A stretch of DNA of 40,293 nucleotides from Acidobacteriota bacterium (lineage in GTDB: Bacteria; Acidobacteriota; Vicinamibacteria; Fen-336): assembly GCA_003222275.1 (NCBI GenBank), contig QHVJ01000026.1, positions 1-40,293 of the forward strand, in the 5' to 3' direction. How positions within the stretch are numbered: the first letter of the stretch is position 1; each line of letters starts with the position of its first letter. Below are positions 22,432 through 30,526 of this stretch, one piece after another. Under the pieces are notes generated by a model. That model saw only the letters and a list, made by a program, of their open reading frames with translations. It did not search any database and was not told where the DNA came from. Position numbers and translations under genes: made by a program.

Positions 22432-23693
22432 GACACCGCTCCGGCCAGGGCCGCGCGGAATTCCCCCGCCGTCTGGTAGCGCTCGGGTACCGCGTCGACG
22501 ACCGACCGGTCCACGACCGCGGCGACGCGTTCGGGCAGCCGCGGGTCGCGCGCGCGGAGGGGAACGATGCCGCCGCGCAGGATGACGGGGAGCGGGTCTT
22601 CGCCGGGCCGGAACTCGCGCGGGTACGCTCCGGTCAGCATGTGATAGAGCGTGGCCCCCATGCTCCACACGTCGCTCACCGGCTTCAGGAGGCGGAACTG
22701 CGTGAGCTGCTCGCGCGGCATGAAGTAGAGCGTGCCCGCGACCGCGCCGGTGGCGGTCATGCCCGAGAGCCCGGCCTGCTGGAAGCTCTTCGCAAGGCCG
22801 AAGTCGGTGACCTTCGCTCCGCCGCCCACGTCGTCGGCGAGGAGCAGGTTTTCGGGCTTGAGGTCGCGATGGACGAACCCCCGCTCGTGGGCGTGGGCCA
22901 GCCCCTCGAGCGCCTCGAGCGCGATGCGCACGGAGAGCGGCAGGGGAAGGCCGCCGGGCTGGCGGCGCTGGAGGTCGGCGACGCTGCCGCCCGCGCAGTA
23001 CTCCATTGCGAAGTAGAACGTGCTCCCCGCCGACCCGTGGTCGATGAGGGACACGATACGCGGATGGCGCAGCGAGCGCGTGATCTCGATCTCACGCTGG
23101 AAGTTCTCGCGCGCCGCGTCGTCGACCTCGGACTGGGCGAGCATCACCTTGAGCGCGACCGTGCTCCCGTCTTCCTGGCGCTTCGCGAGGTAGACGGCCC
23201 CCATGCCTCCCCGCCCGATCATCCTCCCCACCGCGTAGCCGGGGACCTCCATCGGCGCCGCGGGCCGGACGGCGAGCAGGCCCTCCAGCCCGGCTTCCTC
23301 GTCTCCGGGGACATCGGCGGGGGCGGTCGAGCGGTGGCCCTCGATGGCGACCTCGAACACCGTCGCGCCCACGCGGATCTGGTCCCCGTCGCGCAAGTCC
23401 ACTTCGGGCAGCCGGCGGCGGGATGCCTCCTCGGGACTCTCCTGCCGGCCGCGGCCGCCGTGCTTCTGGCCGTTCACGTGGGTGCCGTTGAGACTGCCGA
23501 GATCGCGCAGGCGGGCATGCGGCGGATTCACCTCGAGCAGGAAGTGATGGCGGGAGGCGGTGGTGTCGGTGGCGGCCAGCTCGGCGTGGCAGTCCGGGGA
23601 GCGGCCGAAGAGGAACGTGTCGTGCCGGTCGTACGAGAACACGCGGCCCGCGAGGGGACCGGCGGAAACCTTGAGCGTCACGCGATCAGCCAT
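22428..23693 (-). CDS. FHA-domain Ser/Thr protein kinase
   Basis: A 421-residue protein. An N-terminal FHA domain (about 25-115) binds phosphothreonine in known families: FLFGRSPDCHAELA, ASRHHFLLE, LGSLNGTHVNG. It contains a short Arg/Glu-rich insert (KHGGRGRQESPEEASRRR). A Hanks-type kinase occupies about 150-420: GRGGMGAVYLA, K182 in VALKVM, HRDLKPEN with D277, DFG at 297-299. The usual APE segment reads FMPREQ, as in planctomycete-type kinases. There is no TM, so it is cytoplasmic. It starts at ATG 23693 with TATAAT 12 bp upstream. It is co-transcribed with the WD40 kinase, which it may control through its FHA domain. Confidence 0.93.
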   Translation of the reverse strand: MADRVTLKVSAGPLAGRVFSYDRHDTFLFGRSPDCHAELAATDTTASRHHFLLEVNPPHARLRDLGSLNGTHVNGQKHGGRGRQESPEEASRRRLPEVDLRDGDQIRVGATVFEVAIEGHRSTAPADVPGDEEAGLEGLLAVRPAAPMEVPGYAVGRMIGRGGMGAVYLAKRQEDGSTVALKVMLAQSEVDDAARENFQREIEITRSLRHPRIVSLIDHGSAGSTFYFAMEYCAGGSVADLQRRQPGGLPLPLSVRIALEALEGLAHAHERGFVHRDLKPENLLLADDVGGGAKVTDFGLAKSFQQAGLSGMTATGAVAGTLYFMPREQLTQFRLLKPVSDVWSMGATLYHMLTGAYPREFRPGEDPLPVILRGGIVPLRARDPRLPERVAAVVDRSVVDAVPERYQTAGEFRAALAGAVS

Positions 23694-23705
23694 GGACGCT
23701 GGCGC

Positions 23706-23711
23706 ATTATA
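23706..23711 (-). promoter_or_regulatory. Perfect TATAAT -10 of the FHA-kinase operon
   Basis: TATAAT on the minus strand ends 12 bp before the ATG at 23693. A start about 7 nt downstream of it would leave a leader of only some 5 nt. No convincing -35 lies 16-18 bp upstream. Confidence 0.5.
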
Positions 23712-23773
23712 GAGGATGCGGCCACGTGCGCCCGTGCGGCCAGTGACGCCTCGCACAGGCGACCCTCGCCCCC

Positions 23774-23795
23774 CCCTCTCCTTTCAGCGAGAGGG
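23774..23795 (-). terminator. Hairpin just after ndk
   Basis: CCCTCTC, 8-nt loop, GAGAGGG: a 7-bp perfect stem starting 2 bp after the ndk stop. In minus-strand sense no U-run follows, so it may be a terminator of the sucCD-ndk operon or a REP-like dispersed element. Confidence 0.4.
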
Positions 23796-23797
23796 AG

Positions 23798-24226
23798 CTA
23801 TCGCTCGGAGCGAACCAGCTCTATGCCGGGGAAGAAGTAGGCGATCTCGAAGCGGGCGGTCTCGGGTGCGTCCGACCCATGGATGCAGTTGGCCTCGATC
23901 GAAGAGGCGAGGTCACCGCGGATCGTGCCCGGGGCGGCCTTGGCGGGGTCGGTCGCGCCCATGATCTCCCGCAGGCGGGCGATGGCGTTCTCGCTCTCGA
24001 GGACCATGGTGATGCAGGGCCCCGAGCTCATGAAATCGCAGAGGCTGCGGAAGAAGGGCCGCTCGCGGTGGACGTAGTAGAACCCCTCGGCCTCGGCCGG
24101 GGTGAGGCGGCGCAGACGCAGCGCGACCACTTCGAAGCCGGCCTTCTCGAGCCGGGAGAGGATCTCCCCCGCTTGCCGCGCCTTCATCGCGTCGGGCTTG
24201 ATGATGGAAAACGTGTGCTCTTTCAA
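23798..24226 (-). CDS. ndk: Nucleoside diphosphate kinase
   Basis: A 142-residue cytoplasmic enzyme that phosphorylates NDPs with ATP through a phosphohistidine. The family motifs are intact: SIIKPDAM at the start, [27 protein letters not shown] and the active-site [12 protein letters not shown] with the catalytic His. The length is the usual bacterial size. It is 10 bp downstream of sucD, so it is probably translated from the same transcript, a pairing that makes sense because succinyl-CoA ligase can make GTP, which Ndk converts to ATP. Confidence 0.97.
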   Translation of the reverse strand: MKEHTFSIIKPDAMKARQAGEILSRLEKAGFEVVALRLRRLTPAEAEGFYYVHRERPFFRSLCDFMSSGPCITMVLESENAIARLREIMGATDPAKAAPGTIRGDLASSIEANCIHGSDAPETARFEIAYFFPGIELVRSER

Positions 24227-24236
24227 TTGTCCTTCC

Positions 24237-25112
24237 TCACCGCGTCGGCAGCACTTCGGCGACCGCGGCGCCGATGTCCGCCGGCGACTTGACCACGTGG
24301 ATCCCGGCCGCCGCCATCGCCCTCATCTTCTCCTCCGCGGTGCCCTTGCCTCCGGCGATGATGGCCCCCGCATGACCCATCCGCCGCCCCGGCGGCGCCG
24401 TCTGGCCGGCGATGAAGCCGACGACAGGCTTGCGGACGCTCTGCTTCACGAAGACCGCCGCCTCCTCCTCCGCGCTCCCGCCGATCTCGCCGATCATCAC
24501 GATCGCCTGCGTGCCGGGGTCGTCGTTGAAGAGCCGCAGCGCGTCGGTGTGGTTGGTGCCGATGATGGGGTCGCCGCCGATGCCGATGCAGGTGGACTGG
24601 CCGATGCCGAGGGCCGTGAGCTGGTTGACGGCTTCGTAGGTGAGCGTCCCGCTGCGGCTCACCACCCCTACGGGTCCGCCCTTGTGGATGTGCCCCGGCA
24701 TGATGCCGACCTTGCACTTCTCACCCGGGGAGATGATGCCGGGGCAATTGGGGCCGATGAGCCGCACGGGCCGCCCCTCCAGGAAGGCCGCCGCCCGCAC
24801 CATGTCCAGGGTCGGAACGCCCTCGGTGATGCACACGACGAGCGGGATCCCGGCGTCGGCCGCCTCCATGATCGCGTCGGCGGCGCCGGGCGGCGGTACG
24901 AAGACCATCGAGACGTTGGCGGCGGTCTTGCGCACCGCTTCCTCGACGGTGTTGAAGAGTGCGAAGCCCTCGACGGTCGTCCCCCCCTTGCCGGGGGTCA
25001 CGCCGCCGACCACGTTCGTCCCGTACTCGCGGCCGCCGACGGCGTGGAAGGTGCCGTGCTTGCCCATGCCCTGGACGAGCACGCGGCTGTGCGCCCCGAC
25101 GAGGACGCTCAC
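24237..25112 (-). CDS. sucD: Succinyl-CoA ligase, alpha subunit
   Basis: A 291-residue subunit of the TCA enzyme that makes ATP or GTP from succinyl-CoA. The CoA-binding Rossmann fold is at the N-terminus ([14 protein letters not shown] ... [12 protein letters not shown]). The second domain shows [12 protein letters not shown], and the phosphohistidine is H247 in [16 protein letters not shown]. It starts at GTG 25112, overlapping the sucC stop by 4 bp (GTGA). Confidence 0.97.
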   Translation of the reverse strand: MSVLVGAHSRVLVQGMGKHGTFHAVGGREYGTNVVGGVTPGKGGTTVEGFALFNTVEEAVRKTAANVSMVFVPPPGAADAIMEAADAGIPLVVCITEGVPTLDMVRAAAFLEGRPVRLIGPNCPGIISPGEKCKVGIMPGHIHKGGPVGVVSRSGTLTYEAVNQLTALGIGQSTCIGIGGDPIIGTNHTDALRLFNDDPGTQAIVMIGEIGGSAEEEAAVFVKQSVRKPVVGFIAGQTAPPGRRMGHAGAIIAGGKGTAEEKMRAMAAAGIHVVKSPADIGAAVAEVLPTR

Positions 25113-26284
25113 TTTGCGCCCTTCGCGGCCGCGACCACGCGCTGGGCGGCCTCGCTCATGTCGTCGGCGGTCGTGAAGTTGAGGCCCGAGTCGCGGAGCA
25201 TCGCCTTGCCCTTCTCCTCGTTGTTGCCCTTCATGCGGATCACGACCGGGACCTTCACCCCCAGCTCGCGCACGGCGGCGATGACGCCCTCCGCGAGCAC
25301 GTCGCAGCGCAGGATGCCGCCGAAGATGTTGATGAGGACCGCTCTCACGTCGGGGTCCGCAAGCAGGATGCGGAACGCGTTGCGGATCTGGTCGGCGTTC
25401 GCTCCGCCGCCCACGTCGAGGAAGTTCGCGGGGCTGCCCCCGGCGAGCTTGATGATGTCCATCGTGGCCATGGCCAGCCCCGCGCCGTTGACCATGCAGC
25501 CCACGTCCCCGCCTTCGAGCTTGATGTAGTTGAGGCCGTACTTCGAGGCCTCCACCTCGAGCGGGTCCTCCTCGTCGAAATCGCGCAGCTCCTTCAGCTC
25601 GGCGTGCCGATAAAGCGCGTTGTCGTCGAGGCTGAGCTTCGCGTCGAGCGCCAGGAGGGCGAGGTCCCTCGTCATCAGGAAAGGGTTGATCTCCAGGAGC
25701 GACGCGTCGAGGGCTTCGAACGCACGGTGGATCGCCTGCATGAACGTCACCGCCCTGGCGAGCGTGGAGGCGGGCAAGCCGAGGCCGAACGCGAGCTTGC
25801 GGGCCTGGAACGGCTGGAAGCCCGCGGCGACGTGCACGGTCTCCATGAGGATGGCCTTCGGGTCCTTGGCCGCGACCTCTTCGATGTCCATGCCCCCCTG
25901 GGCGGAGGCCATGAAGACCGGCGACTCGCGCGCGCGGTCGACGACCATGGCCAGGTACATCTCCCGCGAGCCCGCGAGGTCCATGCCCTGCTCGACGAGC
26001 AGGCGGCGCACGATCCGCCCCTCGGGCCCGGTCTGGTGCGTGCGCAGCCGCATGCCGAGCATGGCCCGGGCGATGGACTCGGCCTCTTCGGCGGAGCGGG
26101 CGAGCTTGACGCCGCCGCCCTTGCCCCGCCCGCCGGCGTGGATCTGGGCCTTCACCACCACCGGGAAGCCCAGCTCCTTGGCCACCTCGACCGCTTCGTC
26201 CGCCGTGTAGGCGACCTTGCCCCGCGGGACCGGGACCCCGAAGCTCGACAACAGCGCTTTGGCCTGGTACTCGTGGACCTTCAC
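25109..26284 (-). CDS. sucC: Succinyl-CoA ligase, beta subunit
   Basis: A 391-residue ATP-grasp subunit that partners SucD. It starts [22 protein letters not shown] and shows [21 protein letters not shown] for nucleotide binding, LEINPFLMT for the metal site, and [20 protein letters not shown] and FGGILRCD in the carboxy-terminal flavodoxin-like domain. Length is normal for the family. The start is GTG at 26284; GGGAGG lies 14 bp upstream, rather far for a ribosome-binding site. It heads a sucC-sucD-ndk operon. Confidence 0.97.
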   Translation of the reverse strand: MKVHEYQAKALLSSFGVPVPRGKVAYTADEAVEVAKELGFPVVVKAQIHAGGRGKGGGVKLARSAEEAESIARAMLGMRLRTHQTGPEGRIVRRLLVEQGMDLAGSREMYLAMVVDRARESPVFMASAQGGMDIEEVAAKDPKAILMETVHVAAGFQPFQARKLAFGLGLPASTLARAVTFMQAIHRAFEALDASLLEINPFLMTRDLALLALDAKLSLDDNALYRHAELKELRDFDEEDPLEVEASKYGLNYIKLEGGDVGCMVNGAGLAMATMDIIKLAGGSPANFLDVGGGANADQIRNAFRILLADPDVRAVLINIFGGILRCDVLAEGVIAAVRELGVKVPVVIRMKGNNEEKGKAMLRDSGLNFTTADDMSEAAQRVVAAAKGAK

Positions 26285-26375
26285 CGCTCGGTGATGCCTC
26301 CCGCGTGCCCGAGGGCCCGCGCGAAACCCATGATGTTAGTGAGCGCGCGCGAGGGAGTCAAACATCGTCATTGAG

Positions 26376-26404
26376 CTGGGGGGCGCTAGCGGCGCGCCCC
26401 CCAG
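26376..26404. terminator. Strong 11-bp hairpin between the LEA-like gene and sucC
   Basis: CTGGGGGGCGC (26376-26386), loop TAGCGGC, GCGCCCCCCAG (26394-26404): a perfect 11-bp stem in the 193-bp gap. It lies downstream of the LEA-like gene in minus-strand sense and upstream of sucC, so it probably separates the two transcripts. There is no T-run. Confidence 0.5.
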
Positions 26405-26477
26405 ACCGCCCGCTCGCTGCGCGCGAGTGAATCGCGCTCCGCTCGAAGCTGTGACTGTCTGCTGGCGCTAGCGGCGA

Positions 26478-27023
26478 CTAGCGGCGGATGCGCATCTCGC
26501 CCGTCAACAGGGTGAGGGGGCCGAAGGTGGGCCGGCCCAGCGAGCCCGCGTCGACCCCGATCGTGCCGTCCAGGCGATACGGCACCGTCGATCCGCCGAT
26601 CGCGCGCCGCACGACGTCGGCCAGCTCGGGCAGATCGGAGAAGCTCACCGTGAGATCGATGGGGATCTCCGTTTGCTGTCGCGCCGCGAGGGGGAGACCG
26701 AGAGGCAGGTCCAGGGTCGCCGCGCGAGGCCAGTCCGCGGAGCGAGCGCTCTCGAGCAGGAGGGATCCGTTGAGCGTAGACAGCGTCAGCCCGAATGGGT
26801 TCGGGTTCTCGACCCGTGCCCACAGGCGCACGCCCGCGCCGCCCAGGGGCAGCCCCGAGCCCGAGCCGAGCAGGCGTAGCTCCGCCGGCCTGTCCGGCAC
26901 CGTGGCGAATCGCGGGGGCTGGACGAGGGCGGCCAGGCCGCCGAGTGTCGCGCAGCCCGCGGCGGTCGCGCTGGCGATGACAGCGGCAAGCCGACGGATT
27001 GCGCGCCCCGAGACGGTTCCCAT
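26478..27023 (-). CDS. LEA14-like lipoprotein
   Basis: A 181-residue protein starting at ATG 27023. A basic start and hydrophobic stretch run into a lipobox (TAAGC), so it is probably lipid-anchored. The rest resembles the LEA14/water-stress-hypersensitive-response beta-sandwich: LWARVENPNPFGLTLSTLNGSLLLE, ending in PYRLDGTIGVDAGSLG, where V-NPN-F is the hallmark. Such domains bind hydrophobic ligands or protect proteins on drying; the role here is not evident. In-frame sequence extends to 27149, but the signal peptide begins at 27023. Confidence 0.72.
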   Translation of the reverse strand: MGTVSGRAIRRLAAVIASATAAGCATLGGLAALVQPPRFATVPDRPAELRLLGSGSGLPLGGAGVRLWARVENPNPFGLTLSTLNGSLLLESARSADWPRAATLDLPLGLPLAARQQTEIPIDLTVSFSDLPELADVVRRAIGGSTVPYRLDGTIGVDAGSLGRPTFGPLTLLTGEMRIRR

Positions 27024-27136
27024 CGCGGCAACACACGTGCAAGCGGCGTGCCGGCTCGAAGCGGCGCGGCTCACCAGCCGCCCGGCTGGACACGTAGAAT
27101 GCTCTCGGTCATCACGCGAATTCCAGGGGGTCTTGC

Positions 27137-28183
27137 ATGCCGAGCGCACGCATCGAGCGGGCCACGTTGATCGTGCTCGTCGTGCTCTCGCTGGTCCTGC
27201 TCGCGATGGTGATCTATCCGTTCGCGAGCGCCCTCTTCGTGGCCGCCGTCCTCGCCGCCGCCCTCACGCCGTGGACCGAGCGCCTGGCGGCTCGCCTGCG
27301 CGGCCGCCGCCAGCTCGCGGCGGGGATCGTGACGCTCGGCGCGCTGCTCCTGCTCGTGGTGCCGATCGCAGCGGTGGCGCTTTCGCTCGGGAAAGAGGCG
27401 GTGGCCGGGATCGGCTACGTCAAGGAGACGATGAGCGGCGAGGGCGTGCGGGGCCTCATCAACGACCTCCCCGCCCCCCTGCGTTCGCTCGTCGAGAAGG
27501 TCCTGGAGCAGATCCCCGGCGGCGAGGAGCGGATCCAGGAGCTGACCGACACGCAGGGCGGGCGGGCGGCGGCGGCATTGGGCGGGGTGCTGGGCGCGAC
27601 CACCCAGGCGGTCGTGCAGGTCGTGATGATGCTCATCGCCCTGTTCTTCCTGCTGATCGACGGCCGCGCGCTCGTCGAGTGGCTCGAGGAGGCGGCGCCG
27701 CTCAAGCGCGGCCACGTGCGCGAGCTGATGGAGGAGTTCCGCAAGGTGACGGTGGCCGTGCTCGTCTCGACGGTGGCGACGGCGGGCATCCAGGCCCTGG
27801 TGGCCCTCGTCGGCTACCTCGTCGCGGGCGTGCCCCACGTCATGTTCTTCACCTTCGTCACGTTCGTGATGGCGTTCGTCCCCGCGGTGGGCGCCGGCGG
27901 CGCGGGCCTGGTCGCGGCGGCGCTCGTCTTCTTCCGAGGGCACACCGGCCGCGCGGTGTTCCTCGCCGCCTGGGCGCTACTGGCGGTCGGCCTGTCCGAC
28001 AACGTCGTCAAGCCGTACCTGATCCGCGGGGGCGTGTCGATCCATGGGGCCGTGGTGTTCTTCGCGCTGCTCGGCGGCCTGGCCGCCTTCGGCCCCATCG
28101 GCCTGCTCCTCGGGCCGCTGGTCGTCGCCTTCTTCCTCTCCGTGGTCAGGATCGTCCGGCGCGAATACCCCCGCGAGGCCTGA
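27137..28183 (+). CDS. AI-2E transporter family (PerM-like) membrane protein
   Basis: A 348-residue polytopic protein with about eight TM segments and the family layout: two N-terminal TM pairs (LIVLVVLSLVLLAMVIYPFASAL), a periplasmic/amphipathic middle part (GYVKETMSGEGVRGLINDLP), then the conserved TM bundle with FVPAVGAGG, DNVVKPYLIRG and GPIGLLLGPLVVAFF. Members include TqsA and PerM, and sodium-proton antiporters. The substrate is unknown. TAGAAT lies at 27095-27100 and GGGGG about 6 bp before the ATG. Confidence 0.92.
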   Translation: MPSARIERATLIVLVVLSLVLLAMVIYPFASALFVAAVLAAALTPWTERLAARLRGRRQLAAGIVTLGALLLLVVPIAAVALSLGKEAVAGIGYVKETMSGEGVRGLINDLPAPLRSLVEKVLEQIPGGEERIQELTDTQGGRAAAALGGVLGATTQAVVQVVMMLIALFFLLIDGRALVEWLEEAAPLKRGHVRELMEEFRKVTVAVLVSTVATAGIQALVALVGYLVAGVPHVMFFTFVTFVMAFVPAVGAGGAGLVAAALVFFRGHTGRAVFLAAWALLAVGLSDNVVKPYLIRGGVSIHGAVVFFALLGGLAAFGPIGLLLGPLVVAFFLSVVRIVRREYPREA

Positions 28184-28263
28184 TCGTTTTCGGTCGCGGG
28201 CCTTCATGCTCCGGGCGCGGGGCGCGCCCTCCCGTTACTGTCTGTTCCTTGTCCCTGTTCGTT

Positions 28264-28300
28264 CTCTGCGGCCTCTGCGCGGTCCTCTGCGGCCTCTGCG
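28264..28300. repeat. Two direct copies of a 16-bp repeat
   Basis: CTCTGCGGCCTCTGCG occurs at 28264-28279 and 28285-28300, separated by CGGTC. Each copy is itself built from two CTCTGCG units. It lies in the 133-bp gap between two convergent genes. Confidence 0.6.
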
Positions 28301-28316
28301 TTCAAGGGCAACGCGG

Positions 28317-29126
28317 TCAGCCTTCCCTACGCCATTCGTCGTCCGTCTTCAGGAAGCGGGTGGGCGCGAGCGGACGGAAGCGCTGGCCGTCCCAGGCGTG
28401 GACGGTGCACGCCAGCCGCGGCGGGTCGAGCAGGATCAGGTTGTAGCTGTTGGGCTCGCCGCGAAGCCGCGTCGACACCGCCGTGCCCGCCTGGAAAACG
28501 AGGATCGACCGCTTGATCGCGACGTGGTGCGTGCGCACGTCGCCCGTGAAGCCGCGATGGAGGTGGCCAGCGAGCACGATGTCGACGCCGGCGGCCTCCG
28601 CGGCCTGGAGGCCCTCCAGCCCGCGGCCCACCAGCGTGTGGGCGGGACCGGAAGGCGCGGGCACGAACGGGTGGTGGGTGACGAGGACCCGGACGAGGCC
28701 GGGGGGCAAGGGTGCGAACCGCTGGCGCAAGACCTCGATCTGCGGCAGCGAGATGCGGCCGTCTCCGGCGAGCGCAGTCCGGCGGGCGGTGTTCAGCCCG
28801 AGCACGGCCAGCTCCGCGTCGACGTAGAACGGGTTGTCGTCCGCGTGGATGTATTGGCGGTAACGGTCGAGCGGCCGAAGCAGGCGCCGGGCCACGTCGA
28901 AGAGCGGGATGTCGTGGTTGCCCGGTACCGCCAGCACCGGCATGCCCAGGGCCTGCAGGAAATCGCGCGCCGCCTCGAACTCGCGGCGGCGGGCGCGCTG
29001 CGTGAGGTCGCCGCTCACCGCCACCAGGTCCGGGGCCGCGCCTTTCAAATCCTCCTGCAGGGCGGCCACGAGGGCGGGGTCCTCGCGGCCGAAATGAAGG
29101 TCCGAAACGTGGGCGATGGTCCTCAC
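28317..29126 (-). CDS. Calcineurin-like metallophosphoesterase
   Basis: A 269-residue protein starting at GTG 29126, overlapping the stop of the upstream lipid-kinase-like gene (GTGA). The dimetal motifs appear in order: HVSDLHFG (D9, H11), SGDLTQRA, VPGNHDIP, VTHHPF and AGHLHRG, which is the complete 3',5'-cyclic-nucleotide/lipid-type phosphoesterase set. No TM or signal, so it is cytoplasmic. It might act on the product of the adjacent kinase. The in-frame extension upstream to 29372 is Arg/Pro-rich and lies wholly inside that kinase gene, so it is not coding. Confidence 0.92.
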   Translation of the reverse strand: MRTIAHVSDLHFGREDPALVAALQEDLKGAAPDLVAVSGDLTQRARRREFEAARDFLQALGMPVLAVPGNHDIPLFDVARRLLRPLDRYRQYIHADDNPFYVDAELAVLGLNTARRTALAGDGRISLPQIEVLRQRFAPLPPGLVRVLVTHHPFVPAPSGPAHTLVGRGLEGLQAAEAAGVDIVLAGHLHRGFTGDVRTHHVAIKRSILVFQAGTAVSTRLRGEPNSYNLILLDPPRLACTVHAWDGQRFRPLAPTRFLKTDDEWRREG

Positions 29127-30085
29127 GCCGCCGCCGGCGGCGTGATCACCCGCAGCGCGCGCGGCCGCACGCGGTAGCGCAGGGGCATGGAGAGCCGCAT
29201 CACCTCGCCGTCGAGGGCGACCTGGATGCTTCGCCGCCAGAACGACGCCACCTCGAGAGCGGGCAGCCCCTCGGATTCGAAATCCTTCGCGGGGTCCAGG
29301 CGCCCGAGCAGGGCTTTGACGGCCAGTCCGAGGAAGCCCGCGCGGCTGCGGTTGCGGGCAACGTACAGCCATAGCTCCCCCCGATCCAGCTGGGGCCGCC
29401 GGCCGACCGCGAACAGCTTCATCTCGTAGCGATTGTTACCGATGAAGACGAGCGGGCTCGTGACCGTCAGCGTACGCTCCGGCAGCCGGAGGACCGCGGT
29501 GACGACGGGAAAGCGGCGCAGCTGGCCGAGGGCGGCCCGCAGCATCGCCGGCCACTTCGAACCGGAGCCGCGGTCGTGGATCTGGTCCCTCTCCTCGACC
29601 ACCTCGGGGTAGATGCCGAGCGAGGAGTTGTTCAGGAAGAAGCGGCCGTTGACCTCGCCCAGGTCCACCGCGCGCACGTGGCCGGCGACGACCGTGCGCA
29701 CCGCTTCGTCGAGGTCCATCGGGATCCCGAGATCCTTGGCGAAGTGGTTGAGCGTGCCCAGGGGCAGGATGCCGAGGGGTTTGTCCCCGCCCGCGAGGGC
29801 CCCGACCCCGCAGTTCAGCGTGCCGTCGCCGCCCCCCATCACCACGACGTCGGCGTCGGAGCGGACGGCTTTCTCCACGGCGGTGGGGAGACCCGACGGC
29901 TCCAGCGCGCACACGACGGCTTCGGCGCCCGCGGTGCGGAAGGCGGCGAGGACGCGGGCCACTTGTTGCGCCGTCTCCTCCGAATCGACGGATCCTGCCG
30001 CCGCGTTCAGCAGGACGCTGGCCTTCATCACCTTCGAGGGAGTGATTGAAGCGGAGGAGCGGGGAACGTGTCGCAGCGCGTCCAC
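29123..30085 (-). CDS. Diacylglycerol/lipid kinase-family protein
   Basis: A 320-residue YegS/DgkB-like kinase. ASVLLNAAAGS is the N-terminal phosphate-binding strand; VVVMGGGDGTLN is the ATP-binding signature; GILPLGTLNHFAKDLGIP follows, and FLNNSSLGIYPEVV and FIGNNRYE mark the second domain. It is likely to phosphorylate a lipid alcohol. GTG 30085 has GGAGG 5 bp upstream; ATG 30028 matches the usual family start. I report the longer form because of the strong ribosome-binding site. Confidence 0.9.
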   Translation of the reverse strand: MDALRHVPRSSASITPSKVMKASVLLNAAAGSVDSEETAQQVARVLAAFRTAGAEAVVCALEPSGLPTAVEKAVRSDADVVVMGGGDGTLNCGVGALAGGDKPLGILPLGTLNHFAKDLGIPMDLDEAVRTVVAGHVRAVDLGEVNGRFFLNNSSLGIYPEVVEERDQIHDRGSGSKWPAMLRAALGQLRRFPVVTAVLRLPERTLTVTSPLVFIGNNRYEMKLFAVGRRPQLDRGELWLYVARNRSRAGFLGLAVKALLGRLDPAKDFESEGLPALEVASFWRRSIQVALDGEVMRLSMPLRYRVRPRALRVITPPAAA

Positions 30086-30115
30086 CGTTCCTCCCCGTGG
30101 GATGGCGGCGCGAGA

Positions 30116-30265
30116 TTAGACGGGGCTGCGCCCTTGGATGACGCGGATCAGCACCACCACGATGGCGACAATCAGCAGGATGTGGATGAACCCGCCGATG
30201 GTGTAGCCGCTCACCATCCCGAGCAGCCACATGATCAGCAGGATCACGAAGATCGTCCAGAGCAT
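30116..30265 (-). CDS. lmo0937-family small membrane protein
   Basis: A 49-residue protein starting at ATG 30265 with AAAGGA 7 bp upstream. It consists of two TM helices (TIFVILLIMWLLGMVSG and FIHILLIVAIVVVLIRVI) joined by YTIGG, ending in GRSPV. This matches the tiny lmo0937-type membrane proteins that are widespread in bacteria and of unknown function, often stress-linked. It is 31 bp upstream of the lipid kinase-like gene on the same strand. Confidence 0.85.
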   Translation of the reverse strand: MLWTIFVILLIMWLLGMVSGYTIGGFIHILLIVAIVVVLIRVIQGRSPV

Positions 30266-30279
30266 GCGCGTTCCTTTCT

Positions 30280-30294
30280 GGGCTCTAGGAGCCC
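30280..30294. promoter_or_regulatory. Palindrome upstream of the lmo0937-family gene
   Basis: GGGCTC, TAG, GAGCCC: a perfect 6-bp inverted repeat with 3-nt centre, 15 bp upstream of the small membrane-protein start. It could be an operator; the 261-bp gap between the divergent starts (30265 and 30527) otherwise holds only an AT-richer patch around 30425-30460. Confidence 0.3.
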
Positions 30295-30526
30295 GCGTCG
30301 ACTCCCCGGGATCGGACTTCGGACGGGGTTATGAGCAATCGACGTGCCAGTTCGGAGCACGCATTTCCGACGCGCGGATGCGGTGCTGCGCATACAGCAG
30401 CCCCTCCCTCACCGCCGGTCGGGGAGATATGTTCTGTATAACTTACGCGACAATGTAAACCCGACAACGAGAAGCCTTCTCGGCGCGCCGCTGTCCGGTG
30501 CCCCGCGGCGGCTCATAATGAAAGGG

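Noticed and set aside
19312-22479. A 1055-codon plus-strand frame opposite the WD40 kinase
   Set aside because: Low-complexity Arg/Gly/Ala/His composition and complete overlap with a gene that has clear kinase and WD40 motifs.
22428-23693. FHA-kinase as an inactive pseudokinase because of FMPREQ in place of the APE motif
   Set aside because: Lys, HRD and DFG residues are intact and, as I recall, this variant is frequent in active planctomycete-type kinases.
28184-28316. CRISPR array
   Set aside because: Only two copies of a 16-bp unit with a 5-bp spacer.
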